Assembly: GCF_914767665.1 (NCBI RefSeq)
Contig: NC_059504.1
Span: forward strand, 33,449,720-33,513,719
Direction of reading: 5' to 3'
Length of the DNA stretch: 64,000 nt
DNA from: Harmonia axyridis
Taxonomy: Eukaryota; Arthropoda; Insecta; Coleoptera; Coccinellidae
Each line of letters begins with the position of its first letter. Within the stretch, counting starts at the first letter, position 1. Positions 1-12,127 of this stretch are shown here, piece after piece. Below the pieces are notes generated by a model that saw nothing but the letters and a program-made list of their open reading frames with translations, was not told the DNA's origin and made no database searches. A program made the position numbers and the translations under genes.

Positions 1-2
1 AC

Positions 3-857
3 TCTTTCCACCCAAAATTACAGTTCACTTTAGAATTGGAATCAAAAAGCGCTCTGAATTTCCTTGACATGAGAGTTGAACGCATGGATGGAAATGTTTT
101 GTACGTTGATTGGTATCATAAACCTACTTTTTCTGGAAGGTATATAGGTTTTCACTCTCATCATGCCATGATACATAAAGTTAACATCATACGAAATCTC
201 AGTTCAGAGCCTTGAACCTCTCTGACAAAAGGTATCATGAAAAAACCTGAAAGAGATCAGATCCATTTTACTAAGCAACAGCTATCCGGCGCTTCTCATA
301 AACAAAATATTAGGGAGTCTCTCAAACCCTCTCCACCACAGATCATTTCATTTGGGGAACTTTCGAGTACAAACTCATATATATCAAAGGCCTCTCAGAG
401 AGACTATCCAAGATTTTTCAAAAGGAGAACGTCAGGGTGTCTTTCAAAATTCAAATACCTTAGGCAATATTTTTTCAGTATTGTCAAAAACCCGACACCA
501 ACTCTTCTGAACTCCAACGTTGTTTATAAAATCAGTTGTCTAAATTGTTCTCGCGTTTACATAGGACAGACGGGCCGATATCTGAAATCCAGAATACAGG
601 AACCAATTAGGTCTGTCCGTTTGCCGATCTCCAACCCTAAAACAGCCTTGGCCGAACATTGCCTGAACGAAAATCACAGCTTTAATTTTGAAGACGTCAA
701 AATATTGAAGAGGGAGCCATACTTGAGCAATCGGCTAATTTTTGAAATGTTACAAATAAGTATCCATGACTCAGTAAATTCTAGAGCTGACATCCAACAA
801 CTAAGCCTATTTTATTATTCCTTATTAAAAACAAATATCCAACTGCGGAATGAATAA
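3..857 (+). pseudogene. Penelope-like retroelement: RT tail and GIY-YIG endonuclease, degenerate and cut by the window edge
   Basis: The frame open from the left edge reads NFLDMRVER and WYHKPTFSGRY, which match the C-terminal end of Penelope-like (PLE) reverse transcriptases. A TGA at 213 breaks it. Between about 215 and 350 the PLE-like reading moves between frames (another frame reads LLSNSYPALLINKI), so there are several indels. The original frame then resumes and carries the GIY-YIG endonuclease linked to PLE RTs: VVYKISCLNC, VYIGQTGRYLKSRI, then ALAEHCLNENHSF. The ATG at 237 is probably only the first Met after the breaks, not a real start. PLE RT plus GIY-YIG normally makes one protein that nicks its target and primes reverse transcription. 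This copy is dead. Family call is firm; subfamily is unknown. Confidence 0.85.
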
Positions 858-1113
858 AAATAAAATGAAATAAAGATTTCTAGCCCCTATCGACTTCATT
901 ACTTCAGCGCATCACATACATACATCTAAGTTTTTTACCCTAATTTGTTTCGAGTCCGCTGTTCTTTGATTTCACCTCCGTCTGTCGGCGTACTGTCTAT
1001 GCATCGGTCGCATTGTTTGTCCCTGCTTTTTAACTTATTATGATTTCTTTTTAAGTGAAATATTGGAGAATTGATTTGAATTTTAATGAGATGATTTTGG
1101 GAAGATACATTTG

Positions 1114-1433
1114 TCTAGGTTGTAAGTACTCTGTTTGTACCTATATGTGTGTATATTGCTTTTTATTTTTATTCTTGTTTTGAACTTAAAATGTTTCGAA
1201 TTATATAATGTTTCCTTGTATATCTAAATTATACCATCTTTTCTGTGATATTTTCTAGTCAATAACATTTAGTTCTAGGTTGTAAGTACTCTGTTTGTAC
1301 CTATATGTGTGTATATTGCTTTTTATTTTTATTCTTGTTTTGAACTTAAAATGTTTCGAATTATATAATGTTTCCTTGTATATCTAAATTATACCATCTT
1401 TTCTGTGATATTTTCTAGTCAATAACATTTAGT
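1114..1433. repeat. Exact head-to-tail duplication of 160 bp
   Basis: Unit 1 (1114-1273) and unit 2 (1274-1433) both begin TCTAGGTTGTAAG and end AATAACATTTAGT. By eye they are identical, so the duplication is recent compared with the decay of the adjacent Penelope reading frame. Confidence 0.9.
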
Positions 1434-1508
1434 AATGCTCATCTTTCCTTTATTTTTGTGAACACCTTCATCAATGTTACAAATGATGTTTTCCATGAAT
1501 TTTGTAGA

Positions 1509-1546
1509 GCCCTGAGGATGGAAATAAATTTTTCCGAAACGTCGGC
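1509..1546 (+). ncRNA. Candidate minimal hammerhead ribozyme motif of a Penelope-like element
   Basis: The hammerhead core is in the right order: stem I strand GCC (1509-1511), CTGAGGA (1512-1518, fits CUGANGA), stem II GGAAA/TTTCC (1520-1524 with 1531-1535, loop TAAATT), GAAA (1536-1539), then C-GTC (1540-1543) and the stem I partner GGC (1544-1546). Hammerheads are known in PLE terminal repeats and often have a very small helix III. Here helix III is a single C-G with no loop, so self-cleavage of a monomer is doubtful and a dimer would be needed. Confidence 0.45.
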
Positions 1547-1647
1547 GAACTAACTGAGTATCATTTTCCTGTTTCTCTGATCCTACACCACCTACAAATC
1601 GTGAAGTTTATTATTATATGTTGGTACATACTCGGAACTTTCCTGCC

Positions 1648-1820
1648 ACGGATTTATCAATTATCTGTCAAACTGTTCTGCCAACCCAAATTTTGCAATG
1701 CAAAAATCACTAAACGATATCAAATAGTGGAAATATTTCATTAATTTCAATTGAAATTTAGAGAAAAAAAAATTATAATACTCTCACAGAAGGTTAATTC
1801 TACCATTACTTGAGAATTGG
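1648..1820. repeat. Fragment of the inverted-repeat element family found at 31.4 and 60.2 kb
   Basis: Starts GGATTTATCAATTATCTGTC and continues through TGCAAAAATCACTAA to an AGAAGGTTAATTCTACCA end. The same order occurs at about 32045-32225 and 61045-61220 inside the two larger copies, so this is a diverged internal fragment of that family. Confidence 0.6.
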
Positions 1821-2436
1821 ATGGCTAATTGTTTAAAATAAAATGCTGAAAATCTTACTAGTTCAGTGCTATAAGTAATACCTAAGGGTATTCTGATGTT
1901 GAGCCTCTTATGAGTACTTGGGGGTACCTACTTCCTTTAAACATCTCCAATAACACGACATTACGCTTTCAGCTCTGACTTTATAGAAAGACCCACCTTC
2001 AAACGTTATTCAACGAAAGACCTGATCTAGCACAATTTGAAACTTGATTAATACTTGGATTATTGGTTCAGGAATTTTTTGAGGTCTGCAAAAAGAAAGT
2101 AATCACTGGGGATCAGATCTGAAGTAAAAGCAGGGTTGTCAAGCAATAGAAAGAGCTATTCTTTTCTTTTAACATCGTTTTTTCGTTTCGTCGATTTTCA
2201 TCGAGCATTGTCTTGGTGAAAGAATTTATTTCTTTAGGATTTGAGGACGTTTTTGATTAATTCCTACACTCAATCGATCCAATAACGTTATGTGATATTC
2301 ATTTTTGACGGTTTTTTTTTGTCAAGATAGTTTATACACAATATACCGTGTGCATCTTAAAACTGAATGGCAAATGCCATATACAGAGTGTTAACTTTTT
2401 TAATGGGATTGTATTGGTAACTTTTAAACGATAACA

Positions 2437-2812
2437 GTTAGAAGGTCGGTCAAATGGAGAAAAAGTTGCATGCATAGAAGCATCATCAAGCAGTTCGAAC
2501 AAATCGAGATAATCAGGGCCGATTATTGAGATATCATAAGAAATGTAAATTTTGTCATTTTGATTTTTCTTTTTTTCCCAATTTATTTCGAATATTATCA
2601 AAAAATGTTACAAGAATTTTTTATTCGACAGTAAATTATCCTCAATTTGACGTAATCAGATTTCGTATCCAACGTTTCGTACTCTCTGGGCCACCCTCAA
2701 CCTCATTTTTTTCAATACGGACCTGCATATTTTATGACACTTTTCGAAATAACTTCCAACGCTGATTTCAACGATATATCATACAATGTCATTCAAAGTT
2801 GATTTTCAGGTG
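2437..2812. repeat. Dispersed repeat, second copy at 28949-29320
   Basis: A block of about 375 bp beginning GTTAGAAGGTCGGTCAAATG and ending near CATTCAAAGTTGATTTTC matches the later copy closely, with small indels. Short ORFs inside it are not shared intact between copies. At the second copy the last part is one arm of the 29.2-31.2 kb palindrome, so the block is a fragment of that transposon family. Confidence 0.7.
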
Positions 2813-3350
2813 TTTAATAGGTGAAAATGAATACGTTATTTGAATTCAGGACATAAAATTGATATTACTCAGCTCAAAAAACCTAGACACCAAAACAGCT
2901 GTTCCCCTATGTTATTATTAGGTTTTTTGTGATTTTTCGTTTTAGACAATTTGTTGATAAATTTTGTAAAATTGAATGAAATAACGAAATTTATATAATT
3001 TTCGATTTTTTTTTTATAATTACATTGTAAGCCATCGTTGAAATATCTGATCTATCCTTTTCATATCCTCCACTTATTTCTCTATCTTTATGAATGAAAA
3101 CGTTCTGAAATTTCGAGTGACTGACATTTCAAGAAATTTCTAATGTTATTGGCTGCAGATTTGTTTTGGCTAGATCAATGACATAGTGGTATGGCCCACA
3201 GTACTAAGTCGTCACGTGTATTTATTAATTTTCAAATTCCAACGAATTAAATATCAGTATCATATGACGTAAGATCTTTCCGCCAATGCTGATGGTCTGA
3301 ATTCTGTAATGTCATTTTCAATTTTGAAAATTTCATAACGAAAAAAAGGG
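2813..3350. other. AT-rich stretch with no gene seen
   Basis: No supported coding region or paired repeat. Homopolymer A/T runs only. On the P450 strand it lies downstream of exon 1, so it is probably intron. Confidence 0.5.
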
Positions 3351-3432
3351 TAGAAAATGTGAGGATCTTGTATTTCGTTATCTGATATATGTAGAAAATA
3401 TGAGGATCTTATATTTCGTTATCTGATATATG
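3351..3432. repeat. 41-bp tandem duplication
   Basis: Two near-identical units (3351-3391 and 3392-3432) begin TAGAAAATRTGAGGATCTT. They lie about 35 bp inside the presumed first intron of the P450 gene. Confidence 0.8.
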
Positions 3433-3467
3433 TATATACATATACCTATTTTCTGCGATTAACTTAC

Positions 3468-3612
3468 TTTCAGAAGAGTTGATGTAAGGAGCGTGTCCTA
3501 TTAAAAAATATCCAGGGGGTTTTGGAAAATTTCCTATTCTATACTTGGGAGAACTGGTGTACCAATAACAGACACAAACTATCGCAATCACTACAAGCGC
3601 TTCTAGAATCAT
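3468..3612 (-). CDS. Cytochrome P450, first coding exon (partial gene)
   Basis: P450s are haem mono-oxygenases that sit on the ER membrane and oxidise hormones, lipids, plant toxins or insecticides. The exon starts with ATG at 3612 and encodes about 48 residues: an N-terminal anchor of hydrophobic residues (MILEALVVIAIVCVCYWY), a short polar linker, then the proline hinge FPKPPGYFLIGHAP typical of microsomal P450s, probably of the CYP4 clan. It ends at a perfect donor: the minus strand reads GAAA followed by GTAAGT (67-62 of the 3400s). The reading frame stays open past the donor for about 20 codons but loses P450 character. No later exon (I-helix, haem-binding Cys) is seen before the left edge, so the rest is out of the window, or this is an orphan exon. 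Subfamily not determined. Confidence 0.7.
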
Positions 3613-4413
3613 TTTTGAACAGAGCTAACCGCACTTTTAATTTCTCATAGCAAGTTCGATGAAATAATGAATTGTTTACTGAATTCCATGTAGCGCATAG
3701 ACTGTATCATTATCGTAGCACTTTGGAAATATAAATAAATCTCGCACAGTGTCTATAGATTTGATCCAAGGTCGATTAGGAATTCCCAATCTTGGTTATT
3801 CATTCTATATAGATAGGTTCAGATTCATTAATTTGAATGAAATTCTTTATAACAAAAAATCGAATATTCAATAAAATTAATCTTATTTAGCAAAGTAGTC
3901 GTTATTCATGGGTAAGTTCAGATTCAGGTTTTGATTCGAGTGAAGTTTCTCAGGTAACAAAAAATTAAATTTTCAATTCATAGTTCAGAGTTGAATAAGG
4001 TTATTCTGATTCACACATATGAGAATAACTTTTTTCGACGACCTCTGAAAAGAGTGACATTTTTCATTCTAATGGTCGGCTGAAAAATCGACTTTTATTG
4101 AAATTATTTATAATAGTATTCTTCGTTCGGAAACTCCTTTCACGATTTGCTGTTTTCAAATTAATTAATCACGAAATTTTACGCTTGAATGAGACTGTAG
4201 TGTGATTAGATATTGGACTTACTCCCCCAGAAATCACGAATTCGGCGTGAGTGGGGTAAGTGAGCCATACTGGGCAGTGGGCTTGCTTAGAGTATAGAAT
4301 AATTTTATGTTCTGAGGGGGCTTGTGCGTCTTTCGCAATATCTCCCTTGACCGGCAATATAACCGGCAACCATGAATACAGTTCACGAGTGATCAATTAA
4401 CTCGTGGTGTCAA
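3613..4413. other. Region upstream of the P450 exon, with a GC-richer patch
   Basis: No coding region supported. On the P450 strand this is 5' flank; an AT-rich TTTATTTATATT lies near 3725 but no clean TATA box can be assigned. The segment 4215-4390 is less AT-rich than its surroundings and holds short stems such as TTGCCGGTTATATTGCCGG, but it matches no RNA gene I recognise. Confidence 0.4.
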
Positions 4414-4601
4414 CAGTGGCGTACCCAAGGGGGGATAAGGGGGATATATCCCCCCCCAGAAGGAATATCCATTATATGTAACAACCTTATATATCGCAAT
4501 CTAATTATGCAACATTCTTTGGGAAACTTCTTCAAAAGAAGGAAAATGTGAATTTTTTTTTTTTTATTCCCGCCCAAGGCTTATGTCTGGGTACGCCACT
4601 G
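4414..4601. mobile_element. hAT-type MITE, 188 bp, complete with 8-bp target duplication
   Basis: Terminal inverted repeats CAGTGGCGTACCCA / TGGGTACGCCACTG enclose a non-coding core with G- and T-runs. The element is flanked on both sides by GGTGTCAA (4406-4413 and 4602-4609). An 8-bp duplication and CAGTG-type termini are the hallmarks of hAT elements. It lacks any transposase and would be mobilised in trans. Confidence 0.9.
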
Positions 4602-4609
4602 GGTGTCAA

Positions 4610-7600
4610 TGAAAAATCTTATGATAAATGGTGACACTCAAGTAGATATGGAGATTTATGGTAATAAAACTCTTGTCTTTTCACCCTCCCCTATATTCGA
4701 AAAATAATAAAACACGTTCAAGAACTGGCGAACTTAACTCGGGAATTGTTCTTCTGTCCTATTTTTCTAGCAATATTACAAGTCATGAAACTTATGATCA
4801 ATATACTCTATGCCCAAATCCACATTATCCAATAAAGAGAATGTTAACATATCAACATTTCAGAAACCCAATGCATTTTTGAAAAAATAAAACGTTGAAT
4901 ACAAAGCGAAAATATCTAGAGTATTTAGTCGAAATGAAATACTTAAACAAATTTCTTTGTGATGCCCCCAGATGAAGGTATCTTATCTTTTGCACAAAGT
5001 AAAAATTGTAAAATGTTTTAATTTATTTCGCTTATGTATTTATCATTATATTATTACAGCTCTGTTTAATTAATGGATTTGTTGGGGGCTTGTCGTAGAT
5101 ATGAACTACGTAAAATGACTACCAAAGTTATTGATTATTGATCAAAGCAACATGCTTGTAATCAGTTTTTAAAGTTACAGACAAACTTTGCGAAGGAGTG
5201 ACTCTTTTAAAAATAATTCGACAATACCTCAACATGAGGCCGAAACATAATACATTTTTTGTCAATTATAATATGGGTGCGTTCAGCAGACTCAACAGTT
5301 GGGGAACAGTTGTCAATATTCTATGAATTTTCTGCTGAACGCATTTTATCAGTTTCCGCTACGGAGCGGTCGCCATCTTTGGTAGTGAATTTATTTTATG
5401 CTACTTTTTGGTAATATGATGAGTAACCGACATTAGTGACAGTGATTCTGGGATGAAATTCAAATTTCAAGTATAGCAATAATGGAAACTGAAACAGATA
5501 CGTTCATTAACAATCTGAAATAATACTACTAAATTTCCCATACCTCTATTGAAGAATAAAAAGTTTTAATACCGTAAGCAAACTTAGAAAAAAAAATCTA
5601 TATTATAACAGAAAATTATCATATTTTTGAAAGGAGAAAATCCTATTCTCATCTCCAAACGGGTCATATACTTATCTCCATGATTAGGAAATATTTTATT
5701 TGATATGTAGTAATCTCCTTTTAACAGGACCTCTCGTTTCAGAGCAAGATTCAGTATAATTTTCAATTGAAAGTTATTTTGTATTTCTTCAAGAAAATGC
5801 GACATTTACGTCAAGATCGTTTATAATTTTAATGTTGAATGAAAAGAAATACATATCCTCAAATTCAAAATACCAATTCTTCATTGCAGCAAACATACTC
5901 TTAATGTTATATTTCTAATAATTATGTTGAGAACAGCTATTGTTTCGTTGAAGAATAAGCAATTATTATAAGAAATATTTTATAGTTAGATGAAGTCTTA
6001 CTTTACTTATTGTAAGTATAGTGGAACGATCGTAACTCTCGTCGGTCGATGTCGGCCAAGATCGCAGATTTTCAGAATTCATATTGAAACTGAGCGTGCG
6101 TCTTGCACAAACGCAATACGCCATTCTTCACTGGGCATGTGCATGACCAACAACATGTGTTAAGTTTCTTGTGTAATAATTATTTGTGTGAATCATGGAA
6201 AGCCTTCTTCAAGAATGGGAATTATATATGAGGCATTCGAAATCACTCATATCAACAAGCACTTCCAATCCTTTGAGGTAAAAAAAACAGGAAATTATTT
6301 GATATTTCCACTAGATGATATTAAGCAAGTCTTTCCCGCAATAGTGCATTACATTGGAGATTCTTATTTAGTTCCAATATAATTTGTCGGTAATAGCCTC
6401 AAAATTATTGATTTAATTTAGTTATTTTATATTTTCTAACAAAACAGTATTATTCATGAGTGGATTTCTGATTTTCAAAATAGAAAGAAGTTGAAAATTA
6501 ACCTTTGTCTTATTTCATTGAAACCCTCCTATCCATACCTCTCAAAATGTGTATCACTCATAAAAATGTATTTTTAGCTGTTTTCCGGTTGCAGAGATAT
6601 CAAGAATTTTCTCATAATAATAATACTCCATAATGCAGTATTTATACACACCTACATTACTGATCAGTATACAGTCCAACTTTTTTCTTCTGTTTAAAAT
6701 TCAATTCACAGAAAACAGAAATGGAATAGATTCCATTGAGTGACATAACCGATTCTACTTTTTGGAATAACTGACTGAATGTGATTGCTTGACAGTTGGT
6801 GGTACAACTATAGCGACTTTATATACTGCATTGAAAAGTTTTAATGATAATTGGGTAAAATGTAACTTCTTCCAATTTGTTCAACAATGTGATACTTGAA
6901 TACTGATATTTAAACATCAAAAATGACTTCATTAGATACCCTTTAAATATCAAGCCAGTACAATGTTGTTCATTTCAGAAAGTAATATTGGTGATATCAC
7001 TCAATATAGTTCTTGTTCCATATTTGTACGTTGAAAACAAAATAAGAGTTCAACTAAGAATAGATATTTCATTTTCTAAGAGCACTTATGGATTGATTTG
7101 AGTTTTGCTATGCTTGGGCCGAAATTAGATGATTTTCAAACAAATGGAATTCAATTTCCATTCAATTCATGGAAAGTATTGTTTTAATTCTATATATTCT
7201 TATTTCAACCCTATTGACTATTGTTCTGAAAGTATAATGAAGTTGTTCAGAGAAAGAGTATACTCAATTGAAGTATTCCTATCTTCGCCTTGAGAAGAGA
7301 GATAATTCAATACAAATGTAACTAGGGTTCTTTTAAACATACTTATTCTTGTTTGAAGTGAAGCTGTTTTTACTCTTATACTTATTTGGAGTATTCATAA
7401 TTCAATCAGAAACTCAGGGAAGTTTTGCTTGAAGACTATGTTATATGCATTTCAATGAAACTCATTTGTAATTGAAGTATTTTCAGATTGTGAAACGAAA
7501 AGTACTCTACTTTATCCAATATTATTTTTCATGCAAACAAATGTGAGTTTCAATTAGGTATTAGAATAAGGTGCTCTTTGAATTGAGTAGAGTTATCTCT

Positions 7601-10410
7601 GCGGATATATGATATATGCGGATATATGAGTCTATGTTACAGTGTACATTTTTTTCAGTGCAGTAGAGAATACTAACGTTACCAAACTGATACCTATCAT
7701 TAGCGAAGCTACTTACGCTACCGATCTTTCTGCTGAATGCGCCCAATTTTGTCAATTCATGACCAAAATACTGAAAAACCCCGTGTCAAATTTTAAACAA
7801 ATCACATGATCAATTATATTGATGCCTTTAAACCCTATTACATATATTTTCTAGTACAATGAAGCAATAATTATTGCTCTCGTGAACGCAAACTAGACAA
7901 TTTTAGGAATTGTATCATGCATATAGAAAACTTTTTCTACTTATTAAAAATGAGGTTGCTATTGTTATCACATAAAATTACATGCCTTAGGTGAGACATA
8001 CTAAATTCTGTTTATTTCTACAAATCCTCCAATAGGCGTGCCTAGTTAACAAAATTAGTACATTCATTTTGGTACAATCATTTACTTTTATTCACATATT
8101 CCATTGGATAGCTAGTACTTCTTTCTGAAGTATATTAAATATGCCTTAAATGTTACTATAAGGTGATGGAAATGAAAGCATATTTACTTATAGATAAGTA
8201 TATTTGGGTATGTCAGAGTTGAAATTCACAATTATTCAAATGACATTGAAGATTGCAAGAAAACCTGAAAATCCATTATTTTGAACATTAGCTAATGAGT
8301 GTTTTCATTCTTCTTTCAATTACGATGAAAGCTTAATTAATTGTAAAGGTGAAAGATATTTCGCATTTAAGCCAGGAGAAGGATTGAAAGTTCAACGGTT
8401 ATTTTTTTTCTGATAATTATTTTGAATGGGTTTAATTTGTTTGCAGGTACCATATCGTGACAACATCATTATTCGACCTCTCTGTCGATGCAAGGAATAA
8501 CTAATTATGTGTTAATAATATGAAAAATATCATGTCCCACAAAAAAAAAGAAATGTCAATTTATACACATAATGAAGAAGTAGAAACCGATGTGTCGACA
8601 TATTTAGGCATTGTTTCATTGAAATCGGATGAAATAGAAAAAACTAATTGTCATTTAAAAAAGACTTTAAGGTGAGCGAAGTCGCGGGCTCACACTAGTT
8701 GAAATATGAAACCATCGTAAAAAGATTATGATCTAGAAAGCATATTCAATTATTCTGGAAAACTAACCGGAAATATTTTCCTGGATAAATTAGACTATAC
8801 ACAGAATCGGGAAGAATTTGAGTAAGTACTTATTATTGAAAATACAAACTACAAAGGAGTTTCTTTGTGAACGTTGCGTCAATTTTTCATGTATCGCTAA
8901 TATACTCTTTGGAAATGCTATCTAGATAAAATCATTTCAATTGAAGGCAATGTTTTATTATTTATTATTCTTAAATTCTTGAAATTAGAGAATAATTTTC
9001 TTCCATTGTCAAAGTTGATATTTAATTAGTTTTGATTTGAACTATGGATGGATAATTGAATGCTATTTTTCCAATGAAAATTAGGTACCTACACCTGGAA
9101 ACTAAATGAATTATTGTTTATTGCACAGCATCAACGAATAAGATTAACAAAATGAAAAAAGCTCTGATGTAAAATATATAGTTTTTCAACGCTCGTTTGT
9201 TCATGTATACCAATTACATCCTTGGAGATCACATCACCAGGTACTTGAATGTACAGTGACATTATAAACCACAGTGGCGACACTCGTGGACTCGTTTTTG
9301 ATTGACTGAGCCTGAATATGGCGGCTATTGTTTACATTCTCAGTTCATCTGATTTTTGGGATTTATTCAAAATGTAAGGCCCATTATTAAGTCGCTTTAG
9401 TATTCTTTTTGACACAAAAAAAAACGTATTTTGAATTCTTGCTTGTACCTACCTATAAGAAAAGGACTGCAAATCAGAGGAACGTTTGAGATTGCTTCAT
9501 TAATCCTGAAAAGTGGTGAGATCTCAGAAACGCTGAGAAGTAGTTAAATTTTGGCAGATCACAATAATGCCACTAGGTATAAATCCCCTTAACATAATTC
9601 TATTGTTTACTTCGAATGAGGAAAATCTTGGATATTTTTTGAAGAACTGGGATATGTTATTCCTTCATCCTGATTGCTAATAATGTTGTCGAAACATAGT
9701 ACCGCAAACCATACTTAAAAGTAATTCATACACGTGTAATCGTAAAAAGATGTGTTTATGTATATGTTGAAGAATACTTCATAATAAAACGAATAGAGCG
9801 AGTTTAAAGCATTGTAAATACGTAAAAGATGCTGATCAGATTTGGCGAAAATGGCAGTTCAGAATTGAATTTCATATCAGCTGGCAGAAAACCTGGAATC
9901 ATGATGGTGGCAACCATACTTCCCCGGTGATGTTTAGTTGTTCAGCAAGACGTTGATTCAGAAATTTATCAGAGGCCGTTGAGTGCTTTCTTGTGAGTTC
10001 TTTTGCCACCTTGGAGTACTTGGACACCTGCAATGAATAAATATAAAGTGCATCTGTGTATCGTATGGTTTTTCTATTTTTATGTTATTCAGAATATTAT
10101 TACTTCCTCTAGTGTTGATTGAATATCCTACGACTATACATATACATATATGAAATAAGAAATAAGCGATATTTCATGACATATATCTTCATAAAATATG
10201 ATGAGAAAATTTCATTTTAGTGAGGCAATTTTTGTCTTGAAGGTTATGAATTTCGCTTTGCAGATGATGCCTCAATTTTCTTGATACCCATTACTTTCAC
10301 TTCGGCAGTGTATAAATCATTTAGATTTGCGCCAGGCAAGATCTTCGTGTTCGAAAAGGGGTCAATAAATTTGTCTTGCCTAAGTACCTACGAATGATAT
10401 ATAGTCATAT
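4610..10410. other. Gene-free AT-rich stretch of 5.8 kb
   Basis: No conserved protein motif or RNA gene seen on either strand. The short ORFs have compositions expected by chance. Visible structure is limited to a small hairpin at 5277-5344, a related terminus near 7728-7744, and scattered A/T runs. A possible short start exon at 6195 (MESLLQEWEL... ending at a GAG/GTAAAA donor) was looked at but cannot be supported. The stretch may be intergenic, intronic or old transposon. Confidence 0.4.
5277..5344. repeat. Small hairpin with TE-like ends
   Basis: GTGCGTTCAGCAGA (5277-5290) is the inverted partner of TCTGCTGAACGCAT (5331-5344). A related end, TCTGCTGAATGCGCCC, occurs at 7729-7744, so either a 68-bp hairpin or a 2.47-kb element (5275-7744) with ends GGGTGCGTTCAGCAGA / TCTGCTGAATGCGCCC is possible. 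No clear target duplication was found for the longer reading. Confidence 0.5.
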
Positions 10411-10592
10411 AGTATAGACTACCTCGGTAGTACAGTGGACTGAAAAGTTGGCTGTGGTGCCGAAGGTATCGGGTTCGAATCCTGGCTAGGTCATGGATGT
10501 TGTGAATGTCTGCTGGTGGTTTATGAACTCGATAGAGAAAATGAAATATTCGCTGTGTAGATGGCTTTAGTAGCCAAGCACATATAAAGGAA
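10411..10592 (+). mobile_element. tRNA-derived SINE
   Basis: An RNA polymerase III promoter is visible: A box TAGTACAGTGG (10428-10438, fits TRGYNNANNGG) and B box GGTTCGAATCC (10472-10482, exact), 33 bp apart. The T-arm-like CGGGTTCGAATCCTG is followed by about 100 bp of non-tRNA sequence and an A-rich end (AAAGGAAAAAAAC). A real tRNA is ruled out because no acceptor stem pairs across the unit. Such elements move with LINE machinery. Confidence 0.7.
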
Positions 10593-12127
10593 AAAAACCA
10601 TATAGTGTAAGCTCTTTGTTACAACTCAAAATGCCCGAGCAGAGTCGTTTGTTTTGAGTTGTGGTTCTGATCTCTGAATTCACCAAATGAAAGAGATGAA
10701 AACCCAGGTCGATCAAACACTTCTTATATTCACACAAGTACCTATTTCACAATCTGAATCTTTAAAATATCTGGTACCAGAAAAATTGAGATACAATATA
10801 TTACAAAATGGAAATATATATAAGTGAATCCGAAATTTATAAATGTATGTAAAAAAATTTTTCAAATTCACAATTTACTTCCCTGAAGAGATAAAAGTCC
10901 TAGCTCTATACTGAGCCAATCTTCCTCCACCGAAGTTGATAAGAACTTAGGTCTGACAGTTCTTAAATAGCAAGGAGAGTAAATACTGCGGCTTGTAAGC
11001 TGACAATTGACAATGATGTTGGGCTGTCTTTTGAATCTCAATGTAATAACTAACTTTCTGCTTTTATCAGGAACTCCAATCGGGAATTCAGTATAGAAAA
11101 AAAAAACCTTTTTTGAGGGTTTTACAAATATAATAGAGGAAAACAATTATATAAATTTCGCTGCGATAATTATCATTCCAAAAAACCAGGAATATAAATG
11201 ATATGACAGTTTCACTGTATCGGATACACATGCACGAAGATACTCATTGGCGTACGCCCAGATTTTTGTCAACTTTTTTGTTTCGTTGAATATATTAAAG
11301 TTGAAATGTAGCATGCTACAAGAGGTACATTGCTTTCATTTTTTTCAGAAAAAACATAGATCGTCTACCTCATACTAAAAAATTATTCGACATACAACAT
11401 GCCAACAAAGTACGCAACAAGCTCAAAATTCTTGTACGAATTATTTAGAATTTTTTATTAATTCGATATTTCTTACAACCACTCTCAACATCCCATAGCT
11501 TTTTTTCAAATGGAAATATGGATTGTGATATGTCAAATGAAAGGTCATTCGATTACCCCGGTGCAGATAAAATCTTTTATTTAAACATAAGGAAGAAATT
11601 GACAATTTGTGATTGGAGAATACTGCAATCAGGCCATAATTATTGTACAAATAATTTTTGAGGAAAATCCTCTCACCGGTTAATTTTCGAAATTAAGTAA
11701 ATCGTACATGTAACTTCTTGAAATACGGTCCTGTTTTTATTTCTTCCGTGATTATATTTGATGTTATCAGCTGAAATTTTGGATTGTATAGCTTTCTGTT
11801 CAACTTCTCCTCAAACTGAAAACCTCAGCACCTACTGTTTGTTGTAGATACCAAGTTCTGTAGAATATTAATTAGAATTTAGAAGTATGCATGATAAAAT
11901 TGTGAATTCTTCTGAAACAAGATGTTTTTGGTTGAATCGATCAACTTTAATTCTATTAAATTGGGATCATGAAACACCGGATTTCTTAACTAATATATTG
12001 AATTTGGCTGTACAAGTTATGTGTTTACAAGGTAACAGCTACGAGCGTACTCAATATGGTACCCACATTTCCTGGGGATGTTGAGCGTCGCTAAGGATTT
12101 TCCATACCAAAGCGCAATCCAGGTCCC
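10593..12127. other. Gene-free stretch between the SINE and the BEL element
   Basis: No supported gene. The 92-, 69- and 65-codon ORFs here show no recognisable motif. AT-rich with scattered homopolymers. Confidence 0.4.

Larger units (their letters stand above)
858..1600 (+). other. Non-coding 3' part of the Penelope-like element
   Basis: No ORF of note. The AT-rich stretch follows the endonuclease stop and runs to a motif near 1512-1543 (CTGAGGA ... GAAACGTC) that is typical of PLE terminal sequences. It contains an exact 160-bp tandem duplication. The 3' boundary of the element is not certain. Confidence 0.5.

Noticed and set aside
4215..4390. GC-richer patch as a small nuclear RNA or other RNA gene
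   Set aside because: Compared from memory with U1, U2, U4 and U11; no matching core or Sm site context was found.
6188..6382. 64-codon ORF, and in another frame a short exon-like reading from ATG 6195 (MESLLQEWEL) to a GTAAAA donor
   Set aside because: No recognisable domain, weak donor and no following exon found. It cannot be told from chance.
5275..7744. A 2.47-kb transposon with GGGTGCGTTCAGCAGA ends
   Set aside because: Ends match for only about 16 bp, no target duplication was found, and a closer inverted partner at 5331-5344 explains the left end as a small hairpin.
10428..10482. Possible true tRNA gene
   Set aside because: A and B boxes are good, but no acceptor stem pairs across the unit and the flanking sequence continues as a SINE body.
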